Shown: in pieces, positions 41,298 to 49,804 of the stretch
Numbering within the stretch: position 1 is the stretch's first letter
Layout of the letters: every line of letters starts with the position of its first letter
Source of the DNA: Amycolatopsis orientalis DSM 40040 = KCTC 9412
GTDB taxonomy: Bacteria > Actinomycetota > Actinomycetes > Mycobacteriales > Pseudonocardiaceae
Length of the DNA stretch: 64,000 nucleotides
Direction of reading: 5' to 3'
NCBI RefSeq assembly: GCF_000478275.1
Contig: NZ_ASJB01000083.1
Span: forward strand, 496,001 to 560,000
The notes under the pieces: model-generated
What the model saw: the letters and a program-made list of their open reading frames with translations, nothing else
Databases searched by the model: none
What the model was told of the DNA's origin: nothing
Program-made: the position numbers and the translations under genes

Positions 41298-41693
41298 ATG
41301 GCAGTCACACTTCCCGAACCGGTCCGCGAACTGGTGGACGGCAAGAACTTCGCGACCGTGGCCACGCTGGACGCCGACGGCGGCCCGCAGACCTCGGTCG
41401 TCTGGGTGGGCCTCGACGGCGGCGATCTGGTCTTCAGCGCCACCGAAGACCGGCTGAAGGTGCGGAACCTCCGGCGCGATCCGCGCGCGAGCGTGTCCAT
41501 CACCGACGCGGAGAACCCGTACCGGCACACGCAACTGCGCGGCACGGTGACGATCACCCCGGACCCCGGCAAGGAGCTCCCGAAGACGTTGAGCCACAAG
41601 TACCTCGGCCAGGATCCGCCGCCGGAGGGTTCGGAGGTCGAGCGGGTGATCGTCCGCCTGCGGGTCGACAGGATCGCCGGGAACGTTCGTTGA
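41298..41693 (+). CDS. PPOX-class F420/FMN-dependent protein (copy 1)
   Basis: 131 residues, split-barrel flavin-like fold. FATVATLDADGGPQTSVVWV, DGGDLVFSATEDRLKVRNLRRDPRASVSI and the late TLSHKYLGQDPPPEGSEVERVIVRLRVDRI are typical of the actinobacterial PPOX-class F420-dependent enzymes. The substrate is unknown. Start ATG 41298 is near the N-terminus of the fold. It lies 28 bases after ispF and 13 before a paralogue of the same length. Confidence 0.88.
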   Translation: MAVTLPEPVRELVDGKNFATVATLDADGGPQTSVVWVGLDGGDLVFSATEDRLKVRNLRRDPRASVSITDAENPYRHTQLRGTVTITPDPGKELPKTLSHKYLGQDPPPEGSEVERVIVRLRVDRIAGNVR

Positions 41694-41706
41694 TTAGGCT
41701 CTCGCC

Positions 41707-42102
41707 ATGGGTGTGACCTTCAACGACGCGACCAAGAAACTCCTCGACGGCAACAACTTCCCCGTCCTCGCCACCATCAACGCCGACGGCTCCGCGCAGA
41801 CCTCCGTGCTGTGGGCGAAGCGGGACGGCGACACGGTGATCTTCGCGACCGTGCGCGGCCGTCTCAAGGAACGGAACATGGCCAGGGACCCGCGGGTGTC
41901 CGTGTCGGTCTTCGACCACGAGAACCCGTACAACTACGTCGAGATCCGCGGGACCGTGGAGATGACCGACGAGGGCGGGCGCGAGCTGATCAACGAGCTG
42001 TCGCACAAGTACCTCGGCAAGGACTACCCCGACGAGCCCGCGGAGGTCGTCCGCGTACTGGTCCGGATCACGCCCACCAAGATCACCGGCAACGCCGCCT
42101 GA
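41707..42102 (+). CDS. PPOX-class F420/FMN-dependent protein (copy 2)
   Basis: 131 residues, same length and order of motifs as copy 1 (FPVLATINADGSAQTSVLWAKRDGD, RLKERNMARDPRVSVSVFDHENPYNYVEIRGT, SHKYLGKDYP, VRITPTKITGN). The pair arose by an old tandem duplication, since residues differ across the length. Product and substrate are unknown. It ends just before a hairpin at 42121-42163, likely the end of the ispF transcript. Confidence 0.88.
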   Translation: MGVTFNDATKKLLDGNNFPVLATINADGSAQTSVLWAKRDGDTVIFATVRGRLKERNMARDPRVSVSVFDHENPYNYVEIRGTVEMTDEGGRELINELSHKYLGKDYPDEPAEVVRVLVRITPTKITGNAA

Positions 42103-42120
42103 CGCTGAGACGCGCGCCAA

Positions 42121-42163
42121 GAAAGGTCCTTTCCTGGCAAATTTTGCAAGGAAAGGACCTTTC
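42121..42163. terminator. 15-bp hairpin with an inner 5-bp stem
   Basis: GAAAGGTCCTTTCCT (42121-42135) pairs perfectly with 42149-42163, and GCAAA/TTTGC pair inside. The flanking CATCTCAC word also occurs beside the hairpin at 59827. It lies downstream of the PPOX genes and before the HAD gene. Confidence 0.75.
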
Positions 42164-42217
42164 ATCTCACACGCGACGAGAGGCGAAGGTCCCCCGATCG
42201 TGGTTAATGTGGGCTTC

Positions 42218-42904
42218 GTGACCTTTCGCGCTGTGTTGTTCGACTTCTCCGGCACGATCTTCCGGCTCGAGCAGGACGAGACCTGGCTCGCCGACCTCAC
42301 CGATCACGAGGGGGAACGGCTCGACATCGAGGCCCAGACCGAACTGATGCGCCGGATGACCGCGCCGGTCGGCCAGGTCGTCGATCTCGACGAGGAGCAT
42401 CTGCACGCCTGGAACCACCGCGACCGCGACCCGGTGCTGCACCGCAAGGTGTACCTCGAGGTCCTCAAGCAGTCCGGTGTCCCGCACACCGACCAGGCCG
42501 TCGCGCTCTACACGCGACTGATCGATCCCAGCCAGTGGACGCCGTACCCGGACACCGAAGCCGTCCTCAAGGGTGTCTCCGGCAAGGGTGTGAAGCTCGG
42601 GGTGCTGAGCAACATCGCCTTCGACATCCGGCCGGCCTTCAGCCGCCGCGGTTGGGACGCCTTCGTCGACGAGTTCGTCCTGTCCTTCGAGGTCGGAGCG
42701 GTGAAGCCGGAGCCGGAGATCTTCCGGCACGCCGTCGAGCGGCTCGGCGTCGACCCGGCGGAAACGCTCATGGTCGGCGACAGCGAGGAGGCCGACGGCG
42801 CCGCACGCGAGATCGGCTGCGCGTTCGCGCTGGTAGAGCCGCTGCCGACGACCGAGCGGACGGACGCCCTGCTCACCGTCATGCGTACTCATAACGTGCT
42901 GTAA
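42218..42904 (+). CDS. HAD-superfamily hydrolase
   Basis: 228 residues. Motif I is FDFSGTIFR, with Ser where the second Asp of DxD would stand, so it differs from the usual DxDxT. Motif II is LGVLSNIAFD, motif III is KPEPEIF, and motif IV is MVGDSEEADGAA. The motif I change may alter or weaken phosphatase activity. Several in-frame GTG starts exist (42200, 42209, 42218); the last matches the family start. It lies before cysS with a 46-base gap. Confidence 0.82.
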   Translation: MTFRAVLFDFSGTIFRLEQDETWLADLTDHEGERLDIEAQTELMRRMTAPVGQVVDLDEEHLHAWNHRDRDPVLHRKVYLEVLKQSGVPHTDQAVALYTRLIDPSQWTPYPDTEAVLKGVSGKGVKLGVLSNIAFDIRPAFSRRGWDAFVDEFVLSFEVGAVKPEPEIFRHAVERLGVDPAETLMVGDSEEADGAAREIGCAFALVEPLPTTERTDALLTVMRTHNVL

Positions 42905-42950
42905 TACGGTCACTGCGACACCGCTCACGCCGACCCCGTACCCTTTTAGG

Positions 42951-44342
42951 GTGGCACTACACCTCTATGACACGGCGACCCGGAGCGTGCGGGAATTCCA
43001 CCCCGCCCGTAGCGGAACGGCGTCCATGTACGTGTGTGGTGCCACCGTGCAGGGCATCCCGCATATCGGCCACGTCCGCGGCGCGCTGAACTACGACGTT
43101 CTCCGCCGGTGGCTCGTCCACAGTGGACTCGACGTGCTGATGGTCCGCAACGTCACCGACATCGACGACAAGATCCTGACCAAGGCCGCGGACGCGGATC
43201 GACCCTGGTGGGAGTGGGCGGCCACGCACGAGCGCGCCTTCGAGTCGGCCTACGAGTCGCTGGGCTGCCTGCCGCCTTCGATCGCCCCCCGGGCGACAGG
43301 GCATGTAACGCAGATGGTCGAGCTGATGCAGCGGCTGATCGACGGCGGGCACGCCTACGCCTCGGGTGGCGACGTGTACTTCTCGGTCAAGGCGTTCGAC
43401 GGCTACGGCGATCTCTCCGGACAGAAGCTCGACGAGGTCGTTCAGGGCGAGAGCCTCGGCGAAGGCAAGCGCGACCCGCGCGACTTCACCCTGTGGAAGG
43501 CCGCGAAGCCGGGCGAGCCGTCGTGGCCGACGCCGTGGGGTTCCGGCCGTCCCGGCTGGCACCTCGAATGCTCGGCGATGGCGACGTCCTATCTCGGCGC
43601 GGAGTTCGACATCCACGGTGGCGGCATCGACCTGGTGTTCCCGCACCACGAGAACGAGCGGGCGCAGTCCAACGCGGCCGGTGACCCGTTCGCGCGGTTC
43701 TGGCTGCACAACGCCTGGGTGACCCTGTCCGGCGAGAAGATGTCGAAATCGCTGGGTAACACGGTCTCGATCCCGGAGATGCTCAAGAACTACCGGGCGC
43801 CCGAGCTGCGGTACTACCTGGTCCAGCCGCACTACCGGTCGACGATCGAGTACTCCGACGGAGCACTCACCGAGGCCGCGCAGGGCTACCGGCGGATCGA
43901 GCAGTTCCTCCGCCGCACCGCGGGCATCGCGAGCGCGGTCCCCCTCGGCGAGATCCCGGCGGAGTTCGCCGCGGCGCTCGACGACGACCTCGCCACCCCG
44001 CACGCGTTCGCAGTGCTGCACAACACGGTCCGCGACGGTAACGCCGCCCTCGACGCGGCCGACAATTCCAAAGCACTCGAAATCGCCGCCTCCGTGCGTG
44101 CGATGACCGACGTGCTCGGCCTCGACCCGCTCTCCGCGCGCTGGTCCGAGGCGGGCGGCAATGAGACGCCCACCCGGCAGGCGCTGTCCGAACTCGTGGA
44201 AGGGCTGCTCGCCGAACGGCAGCAGGCCCGCGCCGAGAAGGACTTCGCCCGTGCGGACGCCGCGCGTGACCGCCTCCAGCAGGCGGGCATCGTGGTGGAA
44301 GACACTCCGAACGGTCCACAGTGGACCGTCAAGGAAGTCTGA
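42951..44342 (+). CDS. cysS: Cysteinyl-tRNA synthetase
   Basis: 463 residues. It charges tRNA-Cys. The zinc-binding MYVCGATVQGIPHIGHVRG contains the HIGH-type signature, and GEKMSKSLGN is the KMSKS loop. Other anchors are ADRPWWEWAATH, GRPGWHLECSAMA and DLVFPHHENERAQS. It starts GTG. The next gene, rlmB, begins about 35 bases downstream, as in mycobacteria. Confidence 0.97.
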   Translation: MALHLYDTATRSVREFHPARSGTASMYVCGATVQGIPHIGHVRGALNYDVLRRWLVHSGLDVLMVRNVTDIDDKILTKAADADRPWWEWAATHERAFESAYESLGCLPPSIAPRATGHVTQMVELMQRLIDGGHAYASGGDVYFSVKAFDGYGDLSGQKLDEVVQGESLGEGKRDPRDFTLWKAAKPGEPSWPTPWGSGRPGWHLECSAMATSYLGAEFDIHGGGIDLVFPHHENERAQSNAAGDPFARFWLHNAWVTLSGEKMSKSLGNTVSIPEMLKNYRAPELRYYLVQPHYRSTIEYSDGALTEAAQGYRRIEQFLRRTAGIASAVPLGEIPAEFAAALDDDLATPHAFAVLHNTVRDGNAALDAADNSKALEIAASVRAMTDVLGLDPLSARWSEAGGNETPTRQALSELVEGLLAERQQARAEKDFARADAARDRLQQAGIVVEDTPNGPQWTVKEV

Positions 44343-44377
44343 CACTTACTCGGTTTCTAGCTCAAGGATTCTCACTG

Positions 44378-45334
44378 ATGGCAGGCAACTCCCGGCGCCA
44401 GGGCGCTATTCGCAAGCCCGGCACGAAGAAGGGTCAGGTCGTCGGTTCCGGCGGCCAGCGCCGGAAGGGCCTGGAAGGCAAGGGCCCGACCCCCAAGGCC
44501 GAAGACCGGCCTGGGCACAAGGCGTACCGCATGTCGAACGCCCGTGACCGCAAGGAACAGGCGCGGCAGAAGAAGGCCGACAAGCCGGAACTGATCGCCG
44601 GCCGCAACCCGGTCGTCGAAGCACTCCGCGCCGACGTGCCGGCCACCGCGCTGTACGTCGCGGTGAACATCGAGATCGACGACCGCGTCAACGAGGCCGT
44701 CCGGCTCGCCGGCGACAAGGGCATCTCGATCCTGGAGATCCCGCGCGAGGAACTCGACCGCAAGACCAACCGGGCCATGCACCAGGGCCTCGGCCTGCAG
44801 GTGCCGCCGTTCGAGTACGCGCACCCCGGCGACCTGATGACGGCGGCGAAGGACTCCGGCAACACGCCGCTGTTCGTCGCGCTCGACGGTGTCACCGACC
44901 CCCGCAACCTCGGCGCGGTGATCCGCTCGGCCGCCGCGTTCGGCGCGCACGGCGTCCTCCTGCCGGAGCGGCGCAGCGCGGGCATGACCGCGGTCGCGTG
45001 GCGGACCAGTGCCGGCACCGCCGCCAAGCTGCCGATCGCCGTCGCGACCAACCTCACCCGCCAGCTGAAGGCGTGGAAGGACGACGGCCTGATGGTCGTC
45101 GGTCTCGACGCGGACGGCTCGGTCGACATCGACGAACTGAACCTCGCGGCGGACCCGCTGGTCATCGTGCTCGGCTCGGAGGGCCGCGGCCTTTCCCGGC
45201 TGGTGCGCGAGACCTGCGACGCGACCGTTTCGATCCCGATGGCGGCCGGTGTCGAGTCGCTCAACGCGTCGGTCGCGGCCGGCGTGCTCCTGGCCGAGGT
45301 GGCGCGCCGCCGCCGCATCGCGGGACGTGTCTGA
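44378..45334 (+). CDS. rlmB: 23S rRNA (guanosine-2'-O)-methyltransferase RlmB
   Basis: 318 residues, SPOUT fold. A basic N-terminal tail (RRQGAIRKPGTKKGQVVGSG) precedes the SpoU substrate-binding domain (IAGRNPVVEALRADVPATALYV) and the knot: VTDPRNLGAVIRSAAAFGAHG, VLGSEGRGLSRLVRETCDATVSIPMAAGVESLNASVAAGVLLAE. It probably methylates the 2'-hydroxyl of G2251-equivalent in 23S rRNA. The start is ATG 44378; an in-frame upstream start would overlap cysS. It ends the conserved carD-rlmB block. Confidence 0.95.
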   Translation: MAGNSRRQGAIRKPGTKKGQVVGSGGQRRKGLEGKGPTPKAEDRPGHKAYRMSNARDRKEQARQKKADKPELIAGRNPVVEALRADVPATALYVAVNIEIDDRVNEAVRLAGDKGISILEIPREELDRKTNRAMHQGLGLQVPPFEYAHPGDLMTAAKDSGNTPLFVALDGVTDPRNLGAVIRSAAAFGAHGVLLPERRSAGMTAVAWRTSAGTAAKLPIAVATNLTRQLKAWKDDGLMVVGLDADGSVDIDELNLAADPLVIVLGSEGRGLSRLVRETCDATVSIPMAAGVESLNASVAAGVLLAEVARRRRIAGRV

Positions 45335-45420
45335 CCCCGCAGTTCGTCGACAAGGTGCGGGGCGCTCAGGCTAAGGTCACCAGCGGATAACGCGTAACCG
45401 CCCTGGGGGACCCCGCACCG

Positions 45421-46854
45421 ATGTCGTTCATTTCGCCGCTGTTCCTGTGGTACTTCATGCCGGCGGTACTCCTCGCCGTGCTGGTGTGCCCGCGCAGCTG
45501 GCGCAACGGCATCGTCGCCGTCGGCAGCTTGATCTTCTACGCCACCGGCGCCGGGCCGTACACGCTGGTGCTGATCGGCTGCATGGTGGTCAACTTCCTG
45601 GCCGGGCCCGCGCTGGAGCCCAACGCCTGGGATCTGCAGAACACGCGGCGCAAGCGGCTGCTGCTCGGCGTCATCGGCCTCAACGTCGGCATGCTGCTGA
45701 TCTGGAAGTACGCGGGGTTCGCGACCCAGCAGATCGCGGCCGTGACGCACTGGTTCGGCGGCGGCTTCCCGGTGGCCGACCTGGTCATCCCGATCGGCAT
45801 CTCGTTCTACACCTTCCACCACATCTCGTACGTGGTCGACATCTACCGCGGTGAACGCCGCGCCCTGCGCAATCCGGTTTCGTTCGCCGCCTACATCGCG
45901 ATGTTCCCGCAGCTGGTGGCCGGGCCGATCGTGCGGTACCGGGAGATCGCCGACCAGCTGCCGCAACAGCGGTCGCACCGCCTCGACGACATCGCGGCCG
46001 GGTTCCCCCGCTTCGCGCTCGGGCTGTGCAAGAAGACGATCATCGCCGACTCGCTCAGTCCGATGGTGGACGCCTGCTTCAACACCCCGTCGGATCAGAT
46101 GACCTTCGCGATCGCCTGGCTGGGCGCGATCGGCTACACCCTTCAGCTGTTCTTCGACTTCTCCGGGTACTCCGACATGGCGATCGGGCTCGGCAGGATG
46201 CTCGGCTTCCGCCTCCCGGAGAACTTCGCGCGGCCGTACTCGTCGGTGACCATCACCGAGTTCTGGCGGCGCTGGCACATGTCGCTGTCCCGCTGGTTCC
46301 GCGACTACGTCTACATCCCGCTGGGCGGCAACCGCACCGGTGCCGGGCACACCTACCGGAACCTGTGCATCGTGTTCGTGCTGACCGGGTTCTGGCACGG
46401 TGCACAGTGGACGTTCCTGATCTGGGGCATCTACCACGGCGCGCTGCTGATCGTGGAACGCGCTTTCGGCTACGACGTCACCCCGAAGACCCAGGCCGCC
46501 CGGATCGGCCGCCGGGCGCTGACACTCGTGCTCGTGGTCTTCGGCTGGGTGTTCTTCCGCGCCAAGGACCTGCCGCACGCGCTCAACATGATCGGGCACA
46601 TGGTGCTGCCGGACTTCACCGGGCTCACCGACGTCGTCGAAGGCGCGGTGACGAACCAGCGGCTGATCATCCTGCTGTGCGCGCTGGCGATCGTGTTCCT
46701 GCCCGCGCATCCGGTGACCGGGCCGCTGCTGGAGTCCTCGCGGAGCCGCCCCGCCACGGCGCTGCGGATCGGCGTGATGACCGTGGGCCTGGTGTACGCG
46801 GCCATCCTGATCGCGACGGGCACGTTCAGCCCGTTCCTCTACTACCAATTCTGA
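45421..46854 (+). CDS. MBOAT-family O-acyltransferase (AlgI-like)
   Basis: 477 residues with about 11-12 TM segments. MBOAT signatures: YTFHHISYVVDIYRGE, NFARPYSSVTITEFWRRWHMSLSRWFRDYVYIPLGG, and GFWHGAQWTFLIWGIYHGALL containing the conserved His. The family moves acyl groups across the membrane onto extracellular polymers or lipids. The product after it (46868) begins 13 bases downstream and may be a partner. The acceptor is unknown. Confidence 0.93.
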   Translation: MSFISPLFLWYFMPAVLLAVLVCPRSWRNGIVAVGSLIFYATGAGPYTLVLIGCMVVNFLAGPALEPNAWDLQNTRRKRLLLGVIGLNVGMLLIWKYAGFATQQIAAVTHWFGGGFPVADLVIPIGISFYTFHHISYVVDIYRGERRALRNPVSFAAYIAMFPQLVAGPIVRYREIADQLPQQRSHRLDDIAAGFPRFALGLCKKTIIADSLSPMVDACFNTPSDQMTFAIAWLGAIGYTLQLFFDFSGYSDMAIGLGRMLGFRLPENFARPYSSVTITEFWRRWHMSLSRWFRDYVYIPLGGNRTGAGHTYRNLCIVFVLTGFWHGAQWTFLIWGIYHGALLIVERAFGYDVTPKTQAARIGRRALTLVLVVFGWVFFRAKDLPHALNMIGHMVLPDFTGLTDVVEGAVTNQRLIILLCALAIVFLPAHPVTGPLLESSRSRPATALRIGVMTVGLVYAAILIATGTFSPFLYYQF

Positions 46855-46867
46855 AGGAGCCCGGAGA

Positions 46868-47224
46868 ATGACCGAAGCGACCGATCTGGCCAAGCTGCCG
46901 GGCGTGATCCCCTACGTCGACAACCACGACGGCCCGCGCCGCCTGCTGACCATCGACGTACCTCCCGTCAGCATGAACGCGGTGCGGCATTACGTGCCCT
47001 TCACGAGCATCGACGGGCGGCAGTACGTGGTGTCGTGGGGTTCGGTCACCTTCGAGATCCCCGCCGACCGGAACGTGCATGTCAGCGTGCACCTGCAGAC
47101 CAACTACGCGTCCGGGCTGACGTCGACCCCGTTCGCGTCGATCGTCCTGGCCCCGCATCCGACGCCGGTGCGGCTGGCCACACGATTCAGCGACGCCGAG
47201 GGCACGCTCCTGCCGGTCGGCTAG
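46868..47224 (+). CDS. Small hypothetical protein next to MBOAT
   Basis: 118 residues, beta-rich, no signal peptide or TM. It begins MTEATDLAKLPGVIPYVDNHDGPRR and ends in a Thr/Pro-rich stretch. AAGGAGCCCGG precedes the ATG. It is tightly coupled to the acyltransferase upstream and separated from the HIT gene by 9 bases. I do not recognise a family. Confidence 0.55.
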   Translation: MTEATDLAKLPGVIPYVDNHDGPRRLLTIDVPPVSMNAVRHYVPFTSIDGRQYVVSWGSVTFEIPADRNVHVSVHLQTNYASGLTSTPFASIVLAPHPTPVRLATRFSDAEGTLLPVG

Positions 47225-47233
47225 GTTGGCCTC

Positions 47234-47728
47234 ATGACCGACGGCTGGAAGCGGGACCGGATCGGTTCGGCGCTCCGGGGCGAAAATCCGACCGTGCTGC
47301 GCCGGCTGGACGCGGGCTTCGCGGTGATCGGCGATACGCAGTTCCTGCCGGGTTACTGCGTCCTGCTGACCGACACTCCCGGCGTCGGCCGGTTGACCGA
47401 TCTGCCGCGGACGCGACGGCTGGAGTTCTTGGCGGACATGGATTCGCTCGGTGAAGCAGTCGAAAAGGTGTGCGCCCGGCGCGATTCCGGCTTCCGTCGC
47501 GTGAACCTGGAGATCCTTGGCAATACGGATCCCTTTCTGCACGCCCATGTCTGGCCGCGCTATGACTGGGAACCGGCGGACGTGGTCGGGCGGCCGGTCT
47601 GGCTCTATCCGGTGGGGAACTGGGCGACGGCCTCGCTGGGCCCTGAGCACGACTCGCTGCGTTCCGAGCTGACCGTGGAGATCGACAGGCTGCGTGCCGC
47701 GTCGAGCACCAGACGCGAGAACTCCTGA
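47234..47728 (+). CDS. HIT-like protein
   Basis: 164 residues. The motif FLHAHVWPRYDW resembles the HIT signature (His-x-His-x-P), preceded by RVNLEILGNTDPFL. The N-terminal half (FAVIGDTQFLPGYCVLLTDTP) fits a HIT-type beta sheet. It is probably a nucleotide phosphohydrolase or transferase. The last 124 bases overlap the convergent hydrolase gene on the minus strand, an unusually large antisense overlap. Confidence 0.8.
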   Translation: MTDGWKRDRIGSALRGENPTVLRRLDAGFAVIGDTQFLPGYCVLLTDTPGVGRLTDLPRTRRLEFLADMDSLGEAVEKVCARRDSGFRRVNLEILGNTDPFLHAHVWPRYDWEPADVVGRPVWLYPVGNWATASLGPEHDSLRSELTVEIDRLRAASSTRRENS

Positions 47729-48363
47729 CCGCGCACCATCGGCAGGTAATGCCCCGCCTTCGGCACGGTGATGAGCCGCCCGTCGGCGCAGACGTCGAGG
47801 AACCGGCGCTCGTGGCGCCTGAAGTGGTCGCGTGAGCCGTTGATGAGCCACGTGGGCCCCGGATAGGCCGCGAGTTCCGCGAGAACGTCGAAGTCCGCGA
47901 AGGCTTTGGCGACGTCCGGGATCACCTCGGTCGCGATGCCGCCCTTGAGCACGGCTTGGGCGAGCTTCGGCGGGAGCAGGCTTTCGAACTGCCGTCGGCT
48001 CAGCCGTTCGCCCTGGTCCGGCAGCCGCATGAGCAGCCGATGCGTGAGGCGGAACGGCGTCTCCAGGGTTTTGCCCGGCACGCAGGTCGAACCCGCGACG
48101 AGGAGGCCCGCCACGCGATCCGGATGCCGTGCCGCCGCGGCGATCGCGACGTAGCCGCCAAGGGAGTGCCCGACGACCAGAGCGGGCTCGTCGATGGCTT
48201 CGACGACGGCGTCCACGGCGCCGGCGAGGGTGAACCGTTCTCCTCGGCGGGCGCCGTGTCCGGGTAGATCGACCGCCGTGGCGGGTGGGTTCGCGCGTTC
48301 CAGCTGCTCGGTCCAGGCGGCTCCGCTGAGCCGGATTCCGTGGACGAAAACGACGGGGACCAT
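47605..48363 (-). CDS. Alpha/beta-hydrolase
   Basis: 252 residues. VVGHSLGGYVAIAAAARHP contains the nucleophile elbow GHSLGG, PVVFVHGIRLSGAAWTEQL is the oxyanion region, and KAGHYLPMVRGQEFSRLV the catalytic His. The Asp is likely in INGSRDHF. CAGGAGG precedes the ATG. It diverges from TetR with two palindromes between, so it is the probable target of that repressor. The C-terminal 30 residues (SISTVSSERSESC and on) exceed the family end and overlap the HIT gene. Confidence 0.88.
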   Translation of the reverse strand: MVPVVFVHGIRLSGAAWTEQLERANPPATAVDLPGHGARRGERFTLAGAVDAVVEAIDEPALVVGHSLGGYVAIAAAARHPDRVAGLLVAGSTCVPGKTLETPFRLTHRLLMRLPDQGERLSRRQFESLLPPKLAQAVLKGGIATEVIPDVAKAFADFDVLAELAAYPGPTWLINGSRDHFRRHERRFLDVCADGRLITVPKAGHYLPMVRGQEFSRLVLDAARSLSISTVSSERSESCSGPSEAVAQFPTG

Positions 48364-48380
48364 GGACTACCTCCTGAATG

Positions 48381-48438
48381 CAACGCACCGTTGCGTTGCA
48401 AAGTACGCGTGTCGTCTTCGCAACGCAACGGTGCGTTG
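48381..48438. promoter_or_regulatory. Two TetR operators between divergent genes
   Basis: CAACGCACCGTTGCGTTG (48381-48398) and CAACGCAACGGTGCGTTG (48421-48438) both fit CAACGCA-N4-TGCGTTG. They are inverted copies of each other and lie 40 bp apart. They stand between the hydrolase and TetR starts, covering both promoters. Confidence 0.8.
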
Positions 48439-48450
48439 TATTCTTCGCGA

Positions 48451-49011
48451 GTGCGCACTCTGGACGGTCCCCGCAAGGCCGAGGCGATCTTCGCCGCCAC
48501 TCTCGAACTGCTGGCCGAGCACGGGTACGACAAGCTGGCGATCGAAGCCGTGGCCGCGCGGTCCGGCGTCAACAAGACGACGCTCTACCGGTGGTGGCCG
48601 TCGAAGGACGCGCTCCTGGCCGCGGCACTACGCGATTCGGGGCTCTTCGCCCTCGAGGTCCCGGACACCGGCGGCCTCCGGGGTGATCTCCTCGCGGTGG
48701 CGACGCAGATCCACCGATTGCTGACTTCGGAGCACACCGCGCCCGTCGTCACCGCGACGCTCACCGCGGGCCCGCGCCGATCGGAACTCGGTGAGGTGTC
48801 ACGGAGTTTCTTCGCCGACCGCATGGCGCGCGAACAGCCGATCTTCGAACGCGCCGCCGCCAGGGGCGAACTGCGGGCGGGTGCCGATCCGGTCGTCGTG
48901 ATGGATCTGCTCGCCGGGGCGATCTGGTTCCGGCTGCTGCTGCGCGGCGGCGAAGCCGATCCGAAATTCCTCGAAGAAGCCGTCGACACCGTACTGAACG
49001 GAGCCTCGTGA
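48451..49011 (+). CDS. TetR-family transcriptional regulator
   Basis: 186 residues. The N-terminal HTH (RKAEAIFAATLELLAEHGYDKLAIEAVAARSGVNKTTLYRWWPSKDALL) is typical; the C-terminal half is a TetR_C ligand domain. It starts GTG, just after the second operator. The two palindromes indicate that it represses itself and the divergent hydrolase. The stop overlaps the transglutaminase-like gene start as GTGA, so both are co-translated. Confidence 0.93.
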   Translation: MRTLDGPRKAEAIFAATLELLAEHGYDKLAIEAVAARSGVNKTTLYRWWPSKDALLAAALRDSGLFALEVPDTGGLRGDLLAVATQIHRLLTSEHTAPVVTATLTAGPRRSELGEVSRSFFADRMAREQPIFERAAARGELRAGADPVVVMDLLAGAIWFRLLLRGGEADPKFLEEAVDTVLNGAS

Positions 49012-49613
49012 AAAGCGCGCTGAAGATCGAATCCGAACGGCTCGAGGATTATCTCGTCGCCGACACGGTCGTCGATCACGATCATCCGCTGATCCGCGAA
49101 ACGGCTGACGGACTGTCACCGACCGGCGGCACCGAAGTCGACGTGATTCGTTCGATGTTTCACTTCGTGCGCGACGACATCGCCCATACGGTGGACGCCG
49201 CCGATTCCCGCGTCACTCTTATGGCGTCCGAGGTTCTGCGCGAGCGGGTCGGTCTCTGCTACGCGAAGGCCCATCTGCTGGCCGCTTTGCTGCGCAGCCA
49301 AGGCATCCCCGCCGGGTTCTGTTATCAGCGGATCGGCGTTCTGCACGGGCTCAACGCCGTGTACCTCGCTGGTCTGGACCGCTGGATACGGCTCGACCCG
49401 AGGGGCAACAAGAACGGCGCGAACGCCCAATTTCCTTTCATACGACAGAGTTCCGTGGAAGACGAGCGGCTCGCGTGGGATCTGGACCCCGCCAAGGGCG
49501 AGATCGACTTCCCCACGGTGTACACCGCTCCGTCTTCGGCGGTAGTCGAAACACTGTCGGCGGCGAAGCCCGGTCCGGCGTGGTACGAAGGAATCCTTCC
49601 GCACGCTCCGTGA
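49008..49613 (+). CDS. Transglutaminase-like domain protein
   Basis: 201 residues. The Cys-His-Asp triad region is visible: RERVGLCYAKAHLLAALLRSQGIPAGFCYQRI (Cys), VLHGLNAVYLAGLDRWIRLDPRGNK (His and Asp). No signal peptide. The C-terminus is short, and the domain may act as a peptidase or amide-bond enzyme rather than a cross-linker. It overlaps the TetR stop as GTGA and so belongs to that regulated unit. Confidence 0.88.
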   Translation: MKSALKIESERLEDYLVADTVVDHDHPLIRETADGLSPTGGTEVDVIRSMFHFVRDDIAHTVDAADSRVTLMASEVLRERVGLCYAKAHLLAALLRSQGIPAGFCYQRIGVLHGLNAVYLAGLDRWIRLDPRGNKNGANAQFPFIRQSSVEDERLAWDLDPAKGEIDFPTVYTAPSSAVVETLSAAKPGPAWYEGILPHAP

Positions 49614-49804
49614 GTGGTTTTTCCGCGATCCGGCGAAACCTCCGATGCGAAAGCGGCATCGCCGAGCGTCACACTCGTTGTTGGGACCTTTCCCCCGAAT
49701 TTCTTATTTCGACATTGTCACGATGCGCGTAGAGTAACTCCCCGCACTCAAACAGATACGCAATGCGTTCGTCCGTTCGAGTGCGGATCAAGGAGGTGAC
49801 CCCC

